Assembly (NCBI GenBank): GCA_902167985.1
Contig: CABHNZ010000001.1
Location: 124,001 to 188,000 of the forward strand
Direction of reading: 5' to 3'
Source: Shinella sp. UYSO24
Lineage (GTDB): Bacteria; Pseudomonadota; Alphaproteobacteria; Rhizobiales; Rhizobiaceae
Length of the DNA stretch: 64,000 nucleotides
The notes under the pieces are model-generated. The model worked only from the letters and a program-made list of their open reading frames with translations, had not been told where the DNA came from and searched no databases. Below, in pieces: positions 46,526 to 54,221 of the stretch. Made by a program: the position numbers and the translations under genes. The first letter of the stretch is position 1. The number at the start of each line of letters is the position of its first letter.

Positions 46526-47199
46526 TGGACACGACACGCCGTTCATTCCTCGGCGGCCTTGCCGTCGCCTCCGCCCTGACGAGCGCCACTGTGGCGCAGT
46601 CTGCTCCGTCCACACCCGAGAACCCGGAATTGCTTCGACTTGGGGAACAGTTCGAAGCTGCCAACGCCCGTTTCTTGGCGGCTGACGAGGCACTGAGCGC
46701 ACCGCAGGCCGCCTATCTCGCGCAAGCTCCCTCTGGAGAAGGTGTGACGTTTACGCGCGTTCCATACGATCTGCGACACGTCGCGCAGGTGTTTACCGAC
46801 CCGACCTGCCCGAACTATCGGAAATGGCGCAACAGCGACGGCGACTGCCTCTACGTCGTTGACCCGTACTACCTCGACCGCGAAATCCTTGGCGGAGGCA
46901 TCACGGCTACCAGGGGCATCAAGCGCCTCCGAAAGCTTGCAGCGCAGTTTCATGCCGACGTTGAAACCGCTCGGAAAGCCTCTGGCTTGGATGACGCCAT
47001 GACCGCTCGCTATTGGGCGGCTGACGCGCTCCGCAGCATCATCTCGGAAATGTCGCGGCAGCGGGCGCACTCACTCCAAGGGGTCGCAATCAAGGTTCGC
47101 GCCACCGCCGCCTATGCTGCCCTTGGCGAAAATGAACGTCTTCACGCCAGCCAGTGGCTCGCGAACGCAATCTGGGATGACCTGGGAGAAGAAGCATGA
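46522..47199 (+). CDS. Tat-signal protein 2 of three paralogues
   Basis: MMDTTRRSFLGGLAVASALT is a T-R-R-x-F-L Tat signal; cleavage is likely near AQSAPS (residue ~27). The mature protein has ENPELLRLGEQFEAANARFL, a segment with CPNYRKWRNSDGDCLYVVDP, where two Cys could pair, and a long helix. Overlaps both neighbours by four bases. Function unknown. Confidence 0.72.
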   Translation: MMDTTRRSFLGGLAVASALTSATVAQSAPSTPENPELLRLGEQFEAANARFLAADEALSAPQAAYLAQAPSGEGVTFTRVPYDLRHVAQVFTDPTCPNYRKWRNSDGDCLYVVDPYYLDREILGGGITATRGIKRLRKLAAQFHADVETARKASGLDDAMTARYWAADALRSIISEMSRQRAHSLQGVAIKVRATAAYAALGENERLHASQWLANAIWDDLGEEA

Positions 47200-47966
47200 C
47201 GTCCATCGTCGAAACCAATCGCCGCCGGTTCCTTCTCGGTCTTGCTGCCGCTTCGACTGCTGCGGCCGCTGTCCCGGCATCTGCGGCACCGGCTGAGAAC
47301 CCGAAGCTGATAGCTCTTGCAGGTGAACTGCCCGCCGTGGCCGAAGCCTATCACCGCGCCTATGGTGAATACGAAGACGCTCATAAACGTAATCGAGCCG
47401 CCACGCCTCTCGCCCCTGACGAGATAACTGAAATCGGCATCGGCTGCCCCCGCACCACGTCACAGCCCGGTCAGGTCGAGATGAACTCGACACTCGGATA
47501 TCTCTACAGGAAGGGCGAAGAATTCCCACGACGCATCGTTCGCAACTCGTGGGACGTGTGGCGTGACATCAATGAGTTTCGCCGGATCAAGCGGCAAGCA
47601 AAGAAGAGCGGGGACGTTGCAGAGTACCTTCGCGCGGAGGAGGAAATCACCCGCCTGAAAAAGTTGGAAGCGAAGATCGACGCCTACCAAACGGCATACA
47701 GCGATGCGCGAGCGGCAGCTCATGCCGATCACGAAAGGCTCTATCCCGCCAGGGAAAAGACCCTGCAAGCTTTTGCGGAGCACATGTCGGCAATCATGGC
47801 CGAGCCTGATTGGACGATGGAAGGGCTGATCATAAAGGCCGAAGCACTGATCGAGTGGAACCGCCTCGACCGGCAGCAGAAGATTTACGCGCATATTCTT
47901 GGCGCGGACTGGCACACCAGCATCGCGTCTTCGATCCTACGCCACGGCGAACGGGGTGCAGCATGA
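47196..47966 (+). CDS. Tat-signal protein 3 of three paralogues
   Basis: The N-terminus (TNRRRFLLGLAAAS) is a strong Tat signal with an alanine-rich core and an ASAA-type cleavage site near residue 31. The mature part begins ENPKLIALAGELPAVAEAYH, aligned with ENPELLRLGEQFEAANARF of the upstream paralogue. A charged coiled coil follows (RRIKRQAKKSGDVAEYLRAE). Three exported paralogues in one operon suggests they act together. Confidence 0.72.
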   Translation: MTSIVETNRRRFLLGLAAASTAAAAVPASAAPAENPKLIALAGELPAVAEAYHRAYGEYEDAHKRNRAATPLAPDEITEIGIGCPRTTSQPGQVEMNSTLGYLYRKGEEFPRRIVRNSWDVWRDINEFRRIKRQAKKSGDVAEYLRAEEEITRLKKLEAKIDAYQTAYSDARAAAHADHERLYPAREKTLQAFAEHMSAIMAEPDWTMEGLIIKAEALIEWNRLDRQQKIYAHILGADWHTSIASSILRHGERGAA

Positions 47967-48310
47967 ACGACGCACCTCGCATCGACTGCTCAAAGCTGTC
48001 TATCAAGCAGCTCTCCCGCCTATATCGCACCCTGGACGCGCTGGAGGAAACCGCCAGCATGGCTCAAGGACATGCGGAGAACGTGAACGACGGCGAAGTC
48101 GTGACCGGTTATCTTGCCGAACTGCAGGAATACCTCTTCGAAGAACGGTTCAACATCGTCGAGGCTTTGACCGATAGGCCAAATACCGACGACCGTGACG
48201 GTCACGAAAGGCTTGCGGTCATCCTGCAGTACGAAGCCTGGAGCGGACAGTTCAGCAAAACGACTGTCAACGACTTCAACGCCTCTGGCCTGTCTCGGGA
48301 GGCCATGTGA
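47963..48310 (+). CDS. Hypothetical protein, 115 aa
   Basis: MNDAPRIDCSKLSIKQLSRL begins a cytoplasmic, helical, acidic protein (LAELQEYLFEERFNIVEALT). Its start overlaps the stop of Tat protein 3 (ATGA). No family recognised. Confidence 0.6.
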   Translation: MNDAPRIDCSKLSIKQLSRLYRTLDALEETASMAQGHAENVNDGEVVTGYLAELQEYLFEERFNIVEALTDRPNTDDRDGHERLAVILQYEAWSGQFSKTTVNDFNASGLSREAM

Positions 48311-48555
48311 TGCCGTTGAGTGCGAACCAAACTCTTCGAACCAGCGAAGCCAATGAGGACGCTCAAATTGGGCGGTCATTGATCGATATCGGCACGCGGG
48401 AATGCCGGTGGCCGATCAATGATGCGGCAATCGGAAAGTCGCACCTTTTCTGCGGGTCGCGGAAAGAGCGCGGGAAGCCGTACTGCGCCGCGCACTGCCG
48501 CCTCGCATATCGCCCAATCGGTGTCGTTAAGGTCAACCACGAGGTCTTGCCATGA
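48310..48555 (+). CDS. GcrA-like small protein
   Basis: The segment GTRECRWPINDAAIGKSHLF then CGSRKERGKPYCAAHCRLAY is the C-terminal GcrA signature: C-x-WP-x-x-D, FCG and YC-x-x-H with AY/RLAY. GcrA is the alphaproteobacterial cell-cycle regulator that works with CcrM methylation (GANTC). Here the DNA-binding N-terminal half is missing or very short, so this 81-aa protein may compete with or redirect host GcrA. A palindrome (48361-48373) lies in its first third. It overlaps the previous stop. Confidence 0.75.
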   Translation: MPLSANQTLRTSEANEDAQIGRSLIDIGTRECRWPINDAAIGKSHLFCGSRKERGKPYCAAHCRLAYRPIGVVKVNHEVLP

Positions 48556-48764
48556 CGCTTTTGCACGCGATCCGCCTCAATGTGCAGTTGCCGGGCTTTG
48601 CCGCAGCCATGTCCAATTTGGGCATCGGCGTCGCTTATGTCGGCTTTCTAGCTTTCGTGTTCGGGTTCCCCATCGTCAGCGCCGCGCTCTCCGGTCCCGG
48701 CCTTGTTGTCTGGCGGCTGAGCGAATGGCGGCTGCAGACCATTTCCAGGAGAAGCAAGCGATGA
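48552..48764 (+). CDS. Small membrane protein, 70 aa
   Basis: One long hydrophobic segment (LGIGVAYVGFLAFVFGFPIV, continuing to VW) with a basic C-terminus (RLQTISRRSKR) suggests an inner-membrane protein with the tail in the cytoplasm. A palindrome (48611-48623) overlaps the start of the membrane segment. It overlaps both neighbours by four bases. Confidence 0.62.
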   Translation: MTLLHAIRLNVQLPGFAAAMSNLGIGVAYVGFLAFVFGFPIVSAALSGPGLVVWRLSEWRLQTISRRSKR

Positions 48765-49042
48765 TCGAACTGTGCAGCATCCCGGATGACGTCCGGATTA
48801 CCGTCCTGCGGTTCATCGGAGCCCGTGGATGGCATCTGACCGACGCTCTCGATCTGGCGAGCCTCGTCATGGGGGAACGCGAGCGTTGCGCTGTCGTGGC
48901 AAAGGAAGCGACCCTTTATTCCGGATGCCCGTATGAGCCCATCGCAGACGAGATTGCCGACGCCGTGCGCGGCCGTTTCCGTGGGCCTGACCCGGTACCG
49001 GCTGATGGCGCTCCTGACCTCGATGACCTGAAACCGTTCTGA
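48761..49042 (+). CDS. Hypothetical protein, 93 aa
   Basis: MIELCSIPDDVRITVLRFIG begins a small acidic protein ending in PADGAPDLDDLKPF. No family recognised. It overlaps the upstream gene; a palindrome (49044-49056) starts right after its stop. Confidence 0.6.
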   Translation: MIELCSIPDDVRITVLRFIGARGWHLTDALDLASLVMGERERCAVVAKEATLYSGCPYEPIADEIADAVRGRFRGPDPVPADGAPDLDDLKPF

Positions 49043-49099
49043 TGCCCAATTTGGACGCTTCATCCGTTATACCGTTACGAGCCGACAGAGGAGCCGACC

Positions 49100-49195
49100 G
49101 TGGCCGAGACCAAGGTTTTTCCGCTATCACGTCACCGCAATGAGGTGCGGACGCTGGCCGCCGAGCTGCATGGTCTTGATGACGAGCGCGGATGA
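49100..49195 (+). CDS. Very small protein, 31 aa (GTG start)
   Basis: A GTG with GGAGCC upstream begins AETKVFPLSRHRNEVRTLAA and ends at a TGA that overlaps the next ATG. Position within a coupled operon is the main support. It could be translated only to couple the next gene. Confidence 0.4.
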   Translation: MAETKVFPLSRHRNEVRTLAAELHGLDDERG

Positions 49196-49380
49196 TCCGG
49201 TGGCGTTCCTACATGGAGGCCTCCTGCGGCAGGCTTGAGGGCCTTCAGATGAGCGTCGATGAATATCGGCAGCAGGTTTCAAGTTTCGCTGTCGCCGTCC
49301 AGGAAGAGTTTCAGCGGCTGACAGCCGTTGCGGCAACCCCGACGATGCGGCGTGAAGATCCAAAATCTGTTGACGGATGA
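49192..49380 (+). CDS. Small hypothetical protein, 62 aa
   Basis: MIRWRSYMEASCGRLEGLQM, then a coiled-coil-like segment (QQVSSFAVAVQEEFQRLTAV). Its last codons (EDPKSVDG) lie in a 28-base sequence repeated at 23900 and, in part, at 36095. The stop overlaps the next ATG. Confidence 0.5.
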   Translation: MIRWRSYMEASCGRLEGLQMSVDEYRQQVSSFAVAVQEEFQRLTAVAATPTMRREDPKSVDG

Positions 49381-49577
49381 CGGCACCACCTGACTTTCCG
49401 CAGATTGATGCGGACACGGCAGCGGCCGAACAAGTAGAATTTCAACTCGCAGGGATAGGACGGCCATCCGAACGCCGGTTAGCACCACCGGCTTCCCTGC
49501 GCCCCTTCAGGTGCTCCGCAAGGTGCTGCGATGAACGATGTCCTCTATGGCGTCGACTATGTCGACATTCCAAATGA
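49377..49577 (+). CDS. Small hypothetical protein, uncertain
   Basis: Starts MTAPPDFPQIDADTAAAEQV at an ATG overlapping the previous stop. The C-terminal third is Cys/Arg-rich (RCSARCCDERCPLW) and overlaps another short gene, so the true end may be earlier or altered by a frame error. Confidence 0.35.
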   Translation: MTAPPDFPQIDADTAAAEQVEFQLAGIGRPSERRLAPPASLRPFRCSARCCDERCPLWRRLCRHSK

Positions 49578-49626
49578 TAACTGCCTTTCGTCACCGCTTC
49601 AGCGTTTGTCGGGAAGCGCGGCATGA
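49531..49626 (+). CDS. Very small protein, 31 aa
   Basis: MNDVLYGVDYVDIPNDNCLS is a short acidic ORF that ends overlapping the ATG at 49623 (ATGA), which suggests coupling. Low certainty. Confidence 0.4.
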   Translation: MNDVLYGVDYVDIPNDNCLSSPLQRLSGSAA

Positions 49627-50291
49627 GGGACGGAACGAACACCTTCACGCCGCCTGGCCACGAAACGATGGCGAATGTCCTTGGCAAGGCACTTTCCCAT
49701 TTGAACCCGTCCATGACCGATGCCGATTTCACCGAGCTGTCGGAGGCAGACGGGAACGCGAAACTGATGGAGTGCCTGCACTTCTTGCGCGGGCTCCTGT
49801 TCGAAGGAAAGCTGATTGCACTTTATGTCTCTCCTTTCGGCGGTGGGCTGTCGCCTATCTCGAATGACTTTTGGCTAAAAGACGAGGCAGATCAGGCGTT
49901 GGCATTCAACGAGTATTGGCCGTTCGGGCAGACGCCGATGTTCCGGGAGGAACGCCCTCGCTCCGCTATGTACGCAAAGGCTGGGGAGATTGAGGCGGTC
50001 CTGAAGGCTTTAACCGAGGGCGAGCCCGGCGAGCCAGAACAGTTGGCATCGGCCGAGCCCGTTCCATCAACGGATGCTCTTCCTGCCTATGTCAGCCCCT
50101 ACATCAGGATCATGCTGGACATCTCTCGGAAGCTCGACATCAGCCCGACGAACCAGCCGAAGCTTGATGTCATCATCGCCGAAATCGAATCGCGCTGGGG
50201 AGAGCTTCCGCAGAGCAAAAGGCTCCTTGAAGCCATGGCAACGATGGTCCGCAGCCCGGAAAGCCAGGGTGGAAGGCGAAAGCCCGAGTAA
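49623..50291 (+). CDS. Hypothetical protein, 222 aa
   Basis: Begins MRDGTNTFTPPGHETMANVL. The middle part (MECLHFLRGLLFEGKLIALY, GGLSPISNDFWLKDEADQAL) and the C-terminal helix-turn region (ISPTNQPKLDVIIAEIESRW) suggest a regulatory or replication accessory protein, but no family is clear. It is the last gene before the palindrome-rich gap. Confidence 0.6.
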   Translation: MRDGTNTFTPPGHETMANVLGKALSHLNPSMTDADFTELSEADGNAKLMECLHFLRGLLFEGKLIALYVSPFGGGLSPISNDFWLKDEADQALAFNEYWPFGQTPMFREERPRSAMYAKAGEIEAVLKALTEGEPGEPEQLASAEPVPSTDALPAYVSPYIRIMLDISRKLDISPTNQPKLDVIIAEIESRWGELPQSKRLLEAMATMVRSPESQGGRRKPE

Positions 50292-50307
50292 GTCGTTTTC
50301 AACAAAT

Positions 50308-50398
50308 GGGGTAAACCCTAAAAAGCCCTTGCTGCACAGGCACTTTGGCTTGGGGTCACCCCCAATTTTCGACACTCCCGAGCACTTGGGGTAACCCC
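50308..50398. promoter_or_regulatory. Cluster of GGGGTNACCCC palindromes
   Basis: GGGGTAAACCC (50308-50318), GGGGTCACCCC (50352-50362) and GGGGTAACCCC (50388-50398) occur in a 190-base gap before the AlpA-like gene. The third contains both GGGGTAAC and GTTACCCC, the arm-type word found at the att sites. They are candidate operators for the AlpA-like protein or for integrase/excisionase. Confidence 0.6.
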
Positions 50399-50432
50399 TT
50401 TACCCCATCGTATCCGCACCATGTAGGATGCA

Positions 50433-50477
50433 GTTTCCTCTTACCGGCCTGTGTTGCCGGATACCGTAAGAGGAAAC
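50433..50477 (+). promoter_or_regulatory. Hairpin that sequesters the Shine-Dalgarno of the AlpA-like gene
   Basis: GTTTCCTCTTAC (50433-50444) and GTAAGAGGAAAC (50466-50477) form a perfect 12-bp stem, extended by an inner CCGG/CCGG pair. The right arm contains the ribosome-binding site AGAGGA two bases before the ATG at 50480. In RNA the site would be paired, so translation would be shut unless the stem opens. As DNA it is also a long palindrome and could be a protein operator. Confidence 0.65.
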
Positions 50478-50479
50478 AA

Positions 50480-50713
50480 ATGCAACAGGTTCACCCCATA
50501 GCTCGCCCGGCTTCCCCGCCGCGCCCAAAGCTCCGGACGGACGCTGCCGCAGAATATCTCGGCATCAGCTCTTCCACTCTCGAAAAGTATCGCCGCGTCT
50601 CCGGCGGTGGTCCGGTCTATTCCAAGCTGGGAAAGGCCGTTGTCTACGACCCGAATGACCTTGATGATTGGCTCGCCGACAACCGGCGCTCGTCAGTCTC
50701 GGCAGCGGCCTAA
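50480..50713 (+). CDS. AlpA/excisionase-family HTH protein
   Basis: The 77-aa protein has LRTDAAAEYLGISSSTLEKY followed by a Gly-rich turn and PVYSKLGKAVVYDPNDLDDW, the standard HTH_17/excisionase domain. Its translation is probably controlled by the hairpin that covers its ribosome-binding site. It opens the RepA module near attR. Confidence 0.85.
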   Translation: MQQVHPIARPASPPRPKLRTDAAAEYLGISSSTLEKYRRVSGGGPVYSKLGKAVVYDPNDLDDWLADNRRSSVSAAA

Positions 50714-50724
50714 CAGGTGCCGCC

Positions 50725-50940
50725 ATGGAGAAACGAAAGAACCCGGGGCGCGGATGCGCTCACCGGGCTCTGGAAATCGTAGCAACCGCCAAGCCGCTCG
50801 ATACCCAGAACCCTACCCAACTTCACCCGGAATATCAATCGGAACTGCTGGCCGTCACGTCAGTCATGCGTCGCTTTCGCGTGTCCTTCTGGCACGCCAA
50901 GACCATCTGCCAGCTCTCCGGACTCGGAGGTACCTGCTGA
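50725..50940 (+). CDS. Small hypothetical protein, 71 aa
   Basis: MEKRKNPGRGCAHRALEIVA begins a protein with a C-terminal helix pair (AVTSVMRRFRVSFWHAKTIC). No family recognised. It starts 11 bases after the AlpA-like gene, and its TGA overlaps the next ATG. Confidence 0.55.
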   Translation: MEKRKNPGRGCAHRALEIVATAKPLDTQNPTQLHPEYQSELLAVTSVMRRFRVSFWHAKTICQLSGLGGTC

Positions 50941-51239
50941 TGGCCAAGCGCCTAATCATAACCGCCCGCATCCTCCCTGACGGCCGCCCCTTTAAGGTGA
51001 TCGGCCGAGACGCCTGGGCTCTGAAAAATCTTGTCAGGGCCGGAAAGTCGGGATGCACCCCGATTGATCATCCCGGCCCCCGCTGGAGCCATTACGTCTT
51101 TAAACTGCGCGGCCGGGGCATCGTGATCGAAACCGTTGACGAACCACATGGCGGCCAGTTCGCTGGCACACATGCCCGATATGTCCTTCGTTCGGACGTC
51201 GAGATTATCGACGATGAAGCCGAAAGGGCTGCCGCATGA
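50940..51239 (+). CDS. Small winged-helix-like protein, 99 aa
   Basis: The protein has RDAWALKNLVRAGKSGCTPI, then PGPRWSHYVFKLRGRGIVIE and HGGQFAGTHARYVLRSDVEI. This is a common alphaproteobacterial island family; the sequence suggests a wing-containing helical reader. Overlaps its neighbours by one and four bases. The role is unknown. Confidence 0.65.
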   Translation: MAKRLIITARILPDGRPFKVIGRDAWALKNLVRAGKSGCTPIDHPGPRWSHYVFKLRGRGIVIETVDEPHGGQFAGTHARYVLRSDVEIIDDEAERAAA

Positions 51240-51826
51240 TGGCTGTGGACCCCGACCTTCAGGCAAAAGGAGCTGCCGCTTATGGCGGCTCCGATCTGCC
51301 GTCCCTGCCGCTGCCTGACGGCGATATCATCTATTCCATGATATCCGGCGACGTCCTGGTGTCTCTGACGCGGCTGGGCATCCACCCGCTCACCCTTGCC
51401 CGGCTTCTGCCGATCATGACCGCGATGGGCTCGGTCTCCGGCACCGGCTATTTCGATCCTGCCGACAGTGGCGAAATGTGGATTGCCTTTGCCGAGCAAA
51501 ACGACACGGTCTTCTGGCATCCCTCGACCGACCGTATCTGCACGCTGCAGCGCCGCGCCTTCGCCCTGAACGAAGACCACATCGTCAATGCGGCGACATA
51601 CTGCTTCGAGGCGAACTTGAACGTGTTCGCAACATGCTCGGATTGGCTTCGAGCCGACTGCGACGGGATTGTGGTTCTGGATTGGTCTCGGGCCTTCGAC
51701 CGGCTCAGGGATGCTCCCCGGATCGCCTTGGCCGAACGTCTTCTCCCTGTCTATCGCAGATCGATGCAGCCGCGCCGCCTGCCGTCCCTGTCCATCATTC
51801 CGGCGAAGGAAAGGCTCGCAGCATGA
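51236..51826 (+). CDS. Hypothetical protein next to RepA, 196 aa
   Basis: Starts MMAVDPDLQAKGAAAYGGSD. It has GDVLVSLTRLGIHPLTLARL and a C-terminal ADCDGIVVLDWSRAFDRLRD, whose acidic strand resembles the metal-binding TOPRIM-like/D-x-D pattern seen in primase accessory genes. It overlaps the helicase gene by four bases, consistent with a shared replication role; primase-like function is a guess. Confidence 0.58.
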   Translation: MMAVDPDLQAKGAAAYGGSDLPSLPLPDGDIIYSMISGDVLVSLTRLGIHPLTLARLLPIMTAMGSVSGTGYFDPADSGEMWIAFAEQNDTVFWHPSTDRICTLQRRAFALNEDHIVNAATYCFEANLNVFATCSDWLRADCDGIVVLDWSRAFDRLRDAPRIALAERLLPVYRRSMQPRRLPSLSIIPAKERLAA

Positions 51827-52883
51827 CCGCGACCAACGCGATACCGATTGTTGAGTTCGAGCGGTCCCGCAGCTCGAAAAAGAAGCCTCGCTTCAACCTG
51901 ACGAACACCAGCGATTTGATGCTGCTGGAATTCGATCCGGTGAAATGGATCGTGCCCGGCTATGTGTCCGAGGGCTTCAGCGTCCTTGCAGGCCGTCAGA
52001 AGCTGGGCAAGACCTGGCTTGCCATCGATATGGCCATAGCCGTCGCTACCGGCGGGGCAGCGATGTCCTCGATCTCCTGCGATCAGGGGGACGTGCTCTA
52101 TATCGACATGGAGAACGGCAGCCGCCGCATCCAGAGCCGTATCAGTATGCTTTTCCCGAACAAGCGGACGATGCCCAATTTGAGCAGTCTCGATTGGGTG
52201 ACGGATGCGCCGCAGTTGGACAAGGGCTTTATCGATGCCCTCGAAGACTGGCGCTCCACCACAAAGAACCCGCGCCTGGTCGTCATTGACGTGCTCCAGA
52301 GGATCAAGCCACCGGCGAAGAACACCGGCACCTCATACGAACAGGATTATTCCGTCTGGGCTCCCCTGCAGAAATGGGCAACCGATCACGGGATAGCCGT
52401 CATCGGCCTGCACCACACGAAGAAGGGCGGCGCTGAGGACCCTCTGGAGGCGCTTTCCGGCTCCAACGGTCTATCAGCATGCGCGGACGCCACTCTCGTC
52501 CTGGATCGCACCAGCAACGGCATCACGCTCTATGTGCGCGGTCGGGATGTCGAGGAGAAGGAAGCGGCGTTGAACTTCTCCGGCGGCTTCTGGACGCTGC
52601 AGGGCGATGCTGCCACCGTCCGCCGCACCGATGAGCGCAGCATCATCCTGGAGGCGTTGCGCGACGCTGATAGCCTGATGAGCCCGACCGACCTATCCGA
52701 TGCCACAAGGATGTCGAATCAGAACATCCGGCAGATGCTGGTCACGATGCAAAGGCCGGGGAAGTGACGAAGGTTCGCCGTGGCCGGTACGCCCATCCGG
52801 ATCGGGCAGACCTGATCGCCGCCAAGGGAGCCGATCACAACAATCACAAAGTCACATACGGGGATGACGAAGGCGAGGAATGA
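51823..52883 (+). CDS. RepA-type RecA-fold helicase, frameshifted
   Basis: A ~353-residue protein with Walker A at residues 57-64 (GRQKLGKT), Walker B (RLVVIDVLQ), an H-motif (IAVIGLHHTKKG) and a C-terminal HTH-like part. It is like RSF1010 RepA and AAA_25 hexameric helicases used in plasmid and satellite replication. As written the frame ends at 52767 (TMQRPGK). Restoring one G near 52755 continues through GEVTKVRRGRYAHPDRADLI to 52883. It is the last gene before attR. A palindrome lies inside at 52173-52185. Confidence 0.82.
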
Positions 52884-53088
52884 AGGCCATTGCGCTTATC
52901 TGGCCCTATGAGATTTGTGATTCTGTGATCGATGTGAGGGGGATTTGTGCGCCGATCCCCTCACTTCGGGCAGATTTTCCGGCCCGCCCTCAGATATTTC
53001 GCCGACGGATCACGTTACCCCGATTGTTACCCCGCACCGGCCGAGCTAACCAAAACGTGAAAAATATCAGCTAAAGCATTGAATTTAA
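52884..53088 (+). promoter_or_regulatory. attR arm region
   Basis: Two arm-type words GTTACCCC (53014-53021 and 53026-53033) are separated by GATT, 86 bases from the core in the tRNA. No gene is supported in this gap. The pair matches those at attL (17233) and at the internal sites (25954, 41061). Confidence 0.6.
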
Positions 53089-53162
<74 letters not shown>

Positions 53163-53395
53163 ACTTCAGTGGTGTGGGAGTTACCAGATTTGTTCTCGTG
53201 TAAAGCGAAAACTGGGTCTCATCCCCATTCACTGCATCAAGAACCGCCTGCGGCAATATCATCGCCAGCAAGACGCTTGTCGCAGCGGCGATCTTTCCTG
53301 TACCAAGAACAAGGCCGTTGTGGCGCTCCGGCGCCGCGCGGGCCGCATCGTCAAAAGCTTGCCGCGTTATGCGGCGCTCCGTCATAGGCCCGCAT

Positions 53396-54169
53396 ATGTC
53401 CGCTATTCCCGCAAAGCTCGCCTTCATCGCATCCACCGCCCCCGAGGCGCAGTCGGCGCTGGAGGAACTGGTGCGGCTCTACGGCAATTGCGCCCCGGCC
53501 AAGGCCGATGTCGTGGTGGCGCTCGGCGGTGACGGCTTCATGCTGCAGACCCTGCATGACACGATGAAGACCGGGCAGCGCGTCTATGGCATGAACCGCG
53601 GCTCGATCGGCTTCCTGATGAACGATTACCGCAGCGACGCGCTGCATGAGCGAATCGCCGTCGCGATCGAAAACCAGTTTCATCCGCTGAAGATGACGAC
53701 GCGAAACGAAGACGGCACGACGTCGGTGGCGCTCGCCATCAACGAAGTCTACCTCTTCCGGCAATCCTACCAGGCAGCCAAGCTGCGGGTGGAGGTCGAT
53801 GGCACGGTCAGGCTTGAAGAACTCATCTGCGATGGCGTGATGATTGCAACGCCCGCGGGCTCCACGGCCTATAATCTTTCCGCCCACGGCCCGATCCTGC
53901 CGCTCGAAGCGCCGCTTCTCGCCATGACGCCGGTCAGCGCCTTCAGGCCACGGCGCTGGCGCGGAGCGCTGCTGCCGAACCGCGTCTGCGTGGAAATCGA
54001 TATTCTCGAGCCGGAAAAGCGTCCGGTCAATGCGGTGGCGGACAATACAGAAGTAAAGTCCGTGCTGCATGTTCAGGTCGAACAGTCGACCGAGGTCAGC
54101 GCAAGACTGTTGTCCGATCCGGATCACTCCTGGTCCGACCGCATTCTGGCGGAACAGTTCAACGACTGA
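53396..54169 (+). CDS. nadK: NAD kinase
   Basis: Phosphorylates NAD to NADP. The 257-aa protein has VVVALGGDGFMLQTLHD (GGDG motif), NRGSIGFLMND, LICDGVMIATPAGSTAYNLS (the NE/D and GSTAY active-site region) and a C-terminal barrel. The ATG at 53396 is the family start; the open frame extends upstream to 53318. It is the first chromosomal gene after the tRNA. The 230 bases between the tRNA and nadK hold no gene I can support. Confidence 0.95.
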   Translation: MSAIPAKLAFIASTAPEAQSALEELVRLYGNCAPAKADVVVALGGDGFMLQTLHDTMKTGQRVYGMNRGSIGFLMNDYRSDALHERIAVAIENQFHPLKMTTRNEDGTTSVALAINEVYLFRQSYQAAKLRVEVDGTVRLEELICDGVMIATPAGSTAYNLSAHGPILPLEAPLLAMTPVSAFRPRRWRGALLPNRVCVEIDILEPEKRPVNAVADNTEVKSVLHVQVEQSTEVSARLLSDPDHSWSDRILAEQFND

Positions 54170-54221
54170 TCACAGCGGCTGACCGCAGGGATCGGCCAGC
54201 AGCCATCCGCTCCGGGCGGGC

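Larger units (their letters stand above)
20096..52185. repeat. Dispersed 13-bp palindrome GYYCAANTTGRRC across the island
   Basis: Exact matches: 20096, 21681, 22037, 23822, 27359, 28442, 33401, 48361, 48611, 49044 and 52173. One-mismatch copies: 20112, 22911, 29496 and 41653; a two-mismatch copy at 41637. Further degenerate copies occur at 24894 and 39356. They are both inside genes and in operator positions. I found no exact copy in the flanking chromosome (28 kb read). The site reads the same on both strands, as expected for a dimeric DNA-binding protein. Confidence 0.78.

Noticed and set aside
52880..53074. 64-codon ORF between the helicase and attR
   Set aside because: It overlaps the integrase arm repeats and has no family-like sequence. 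The upstream helicase frame, once corrected, ends at 52883.
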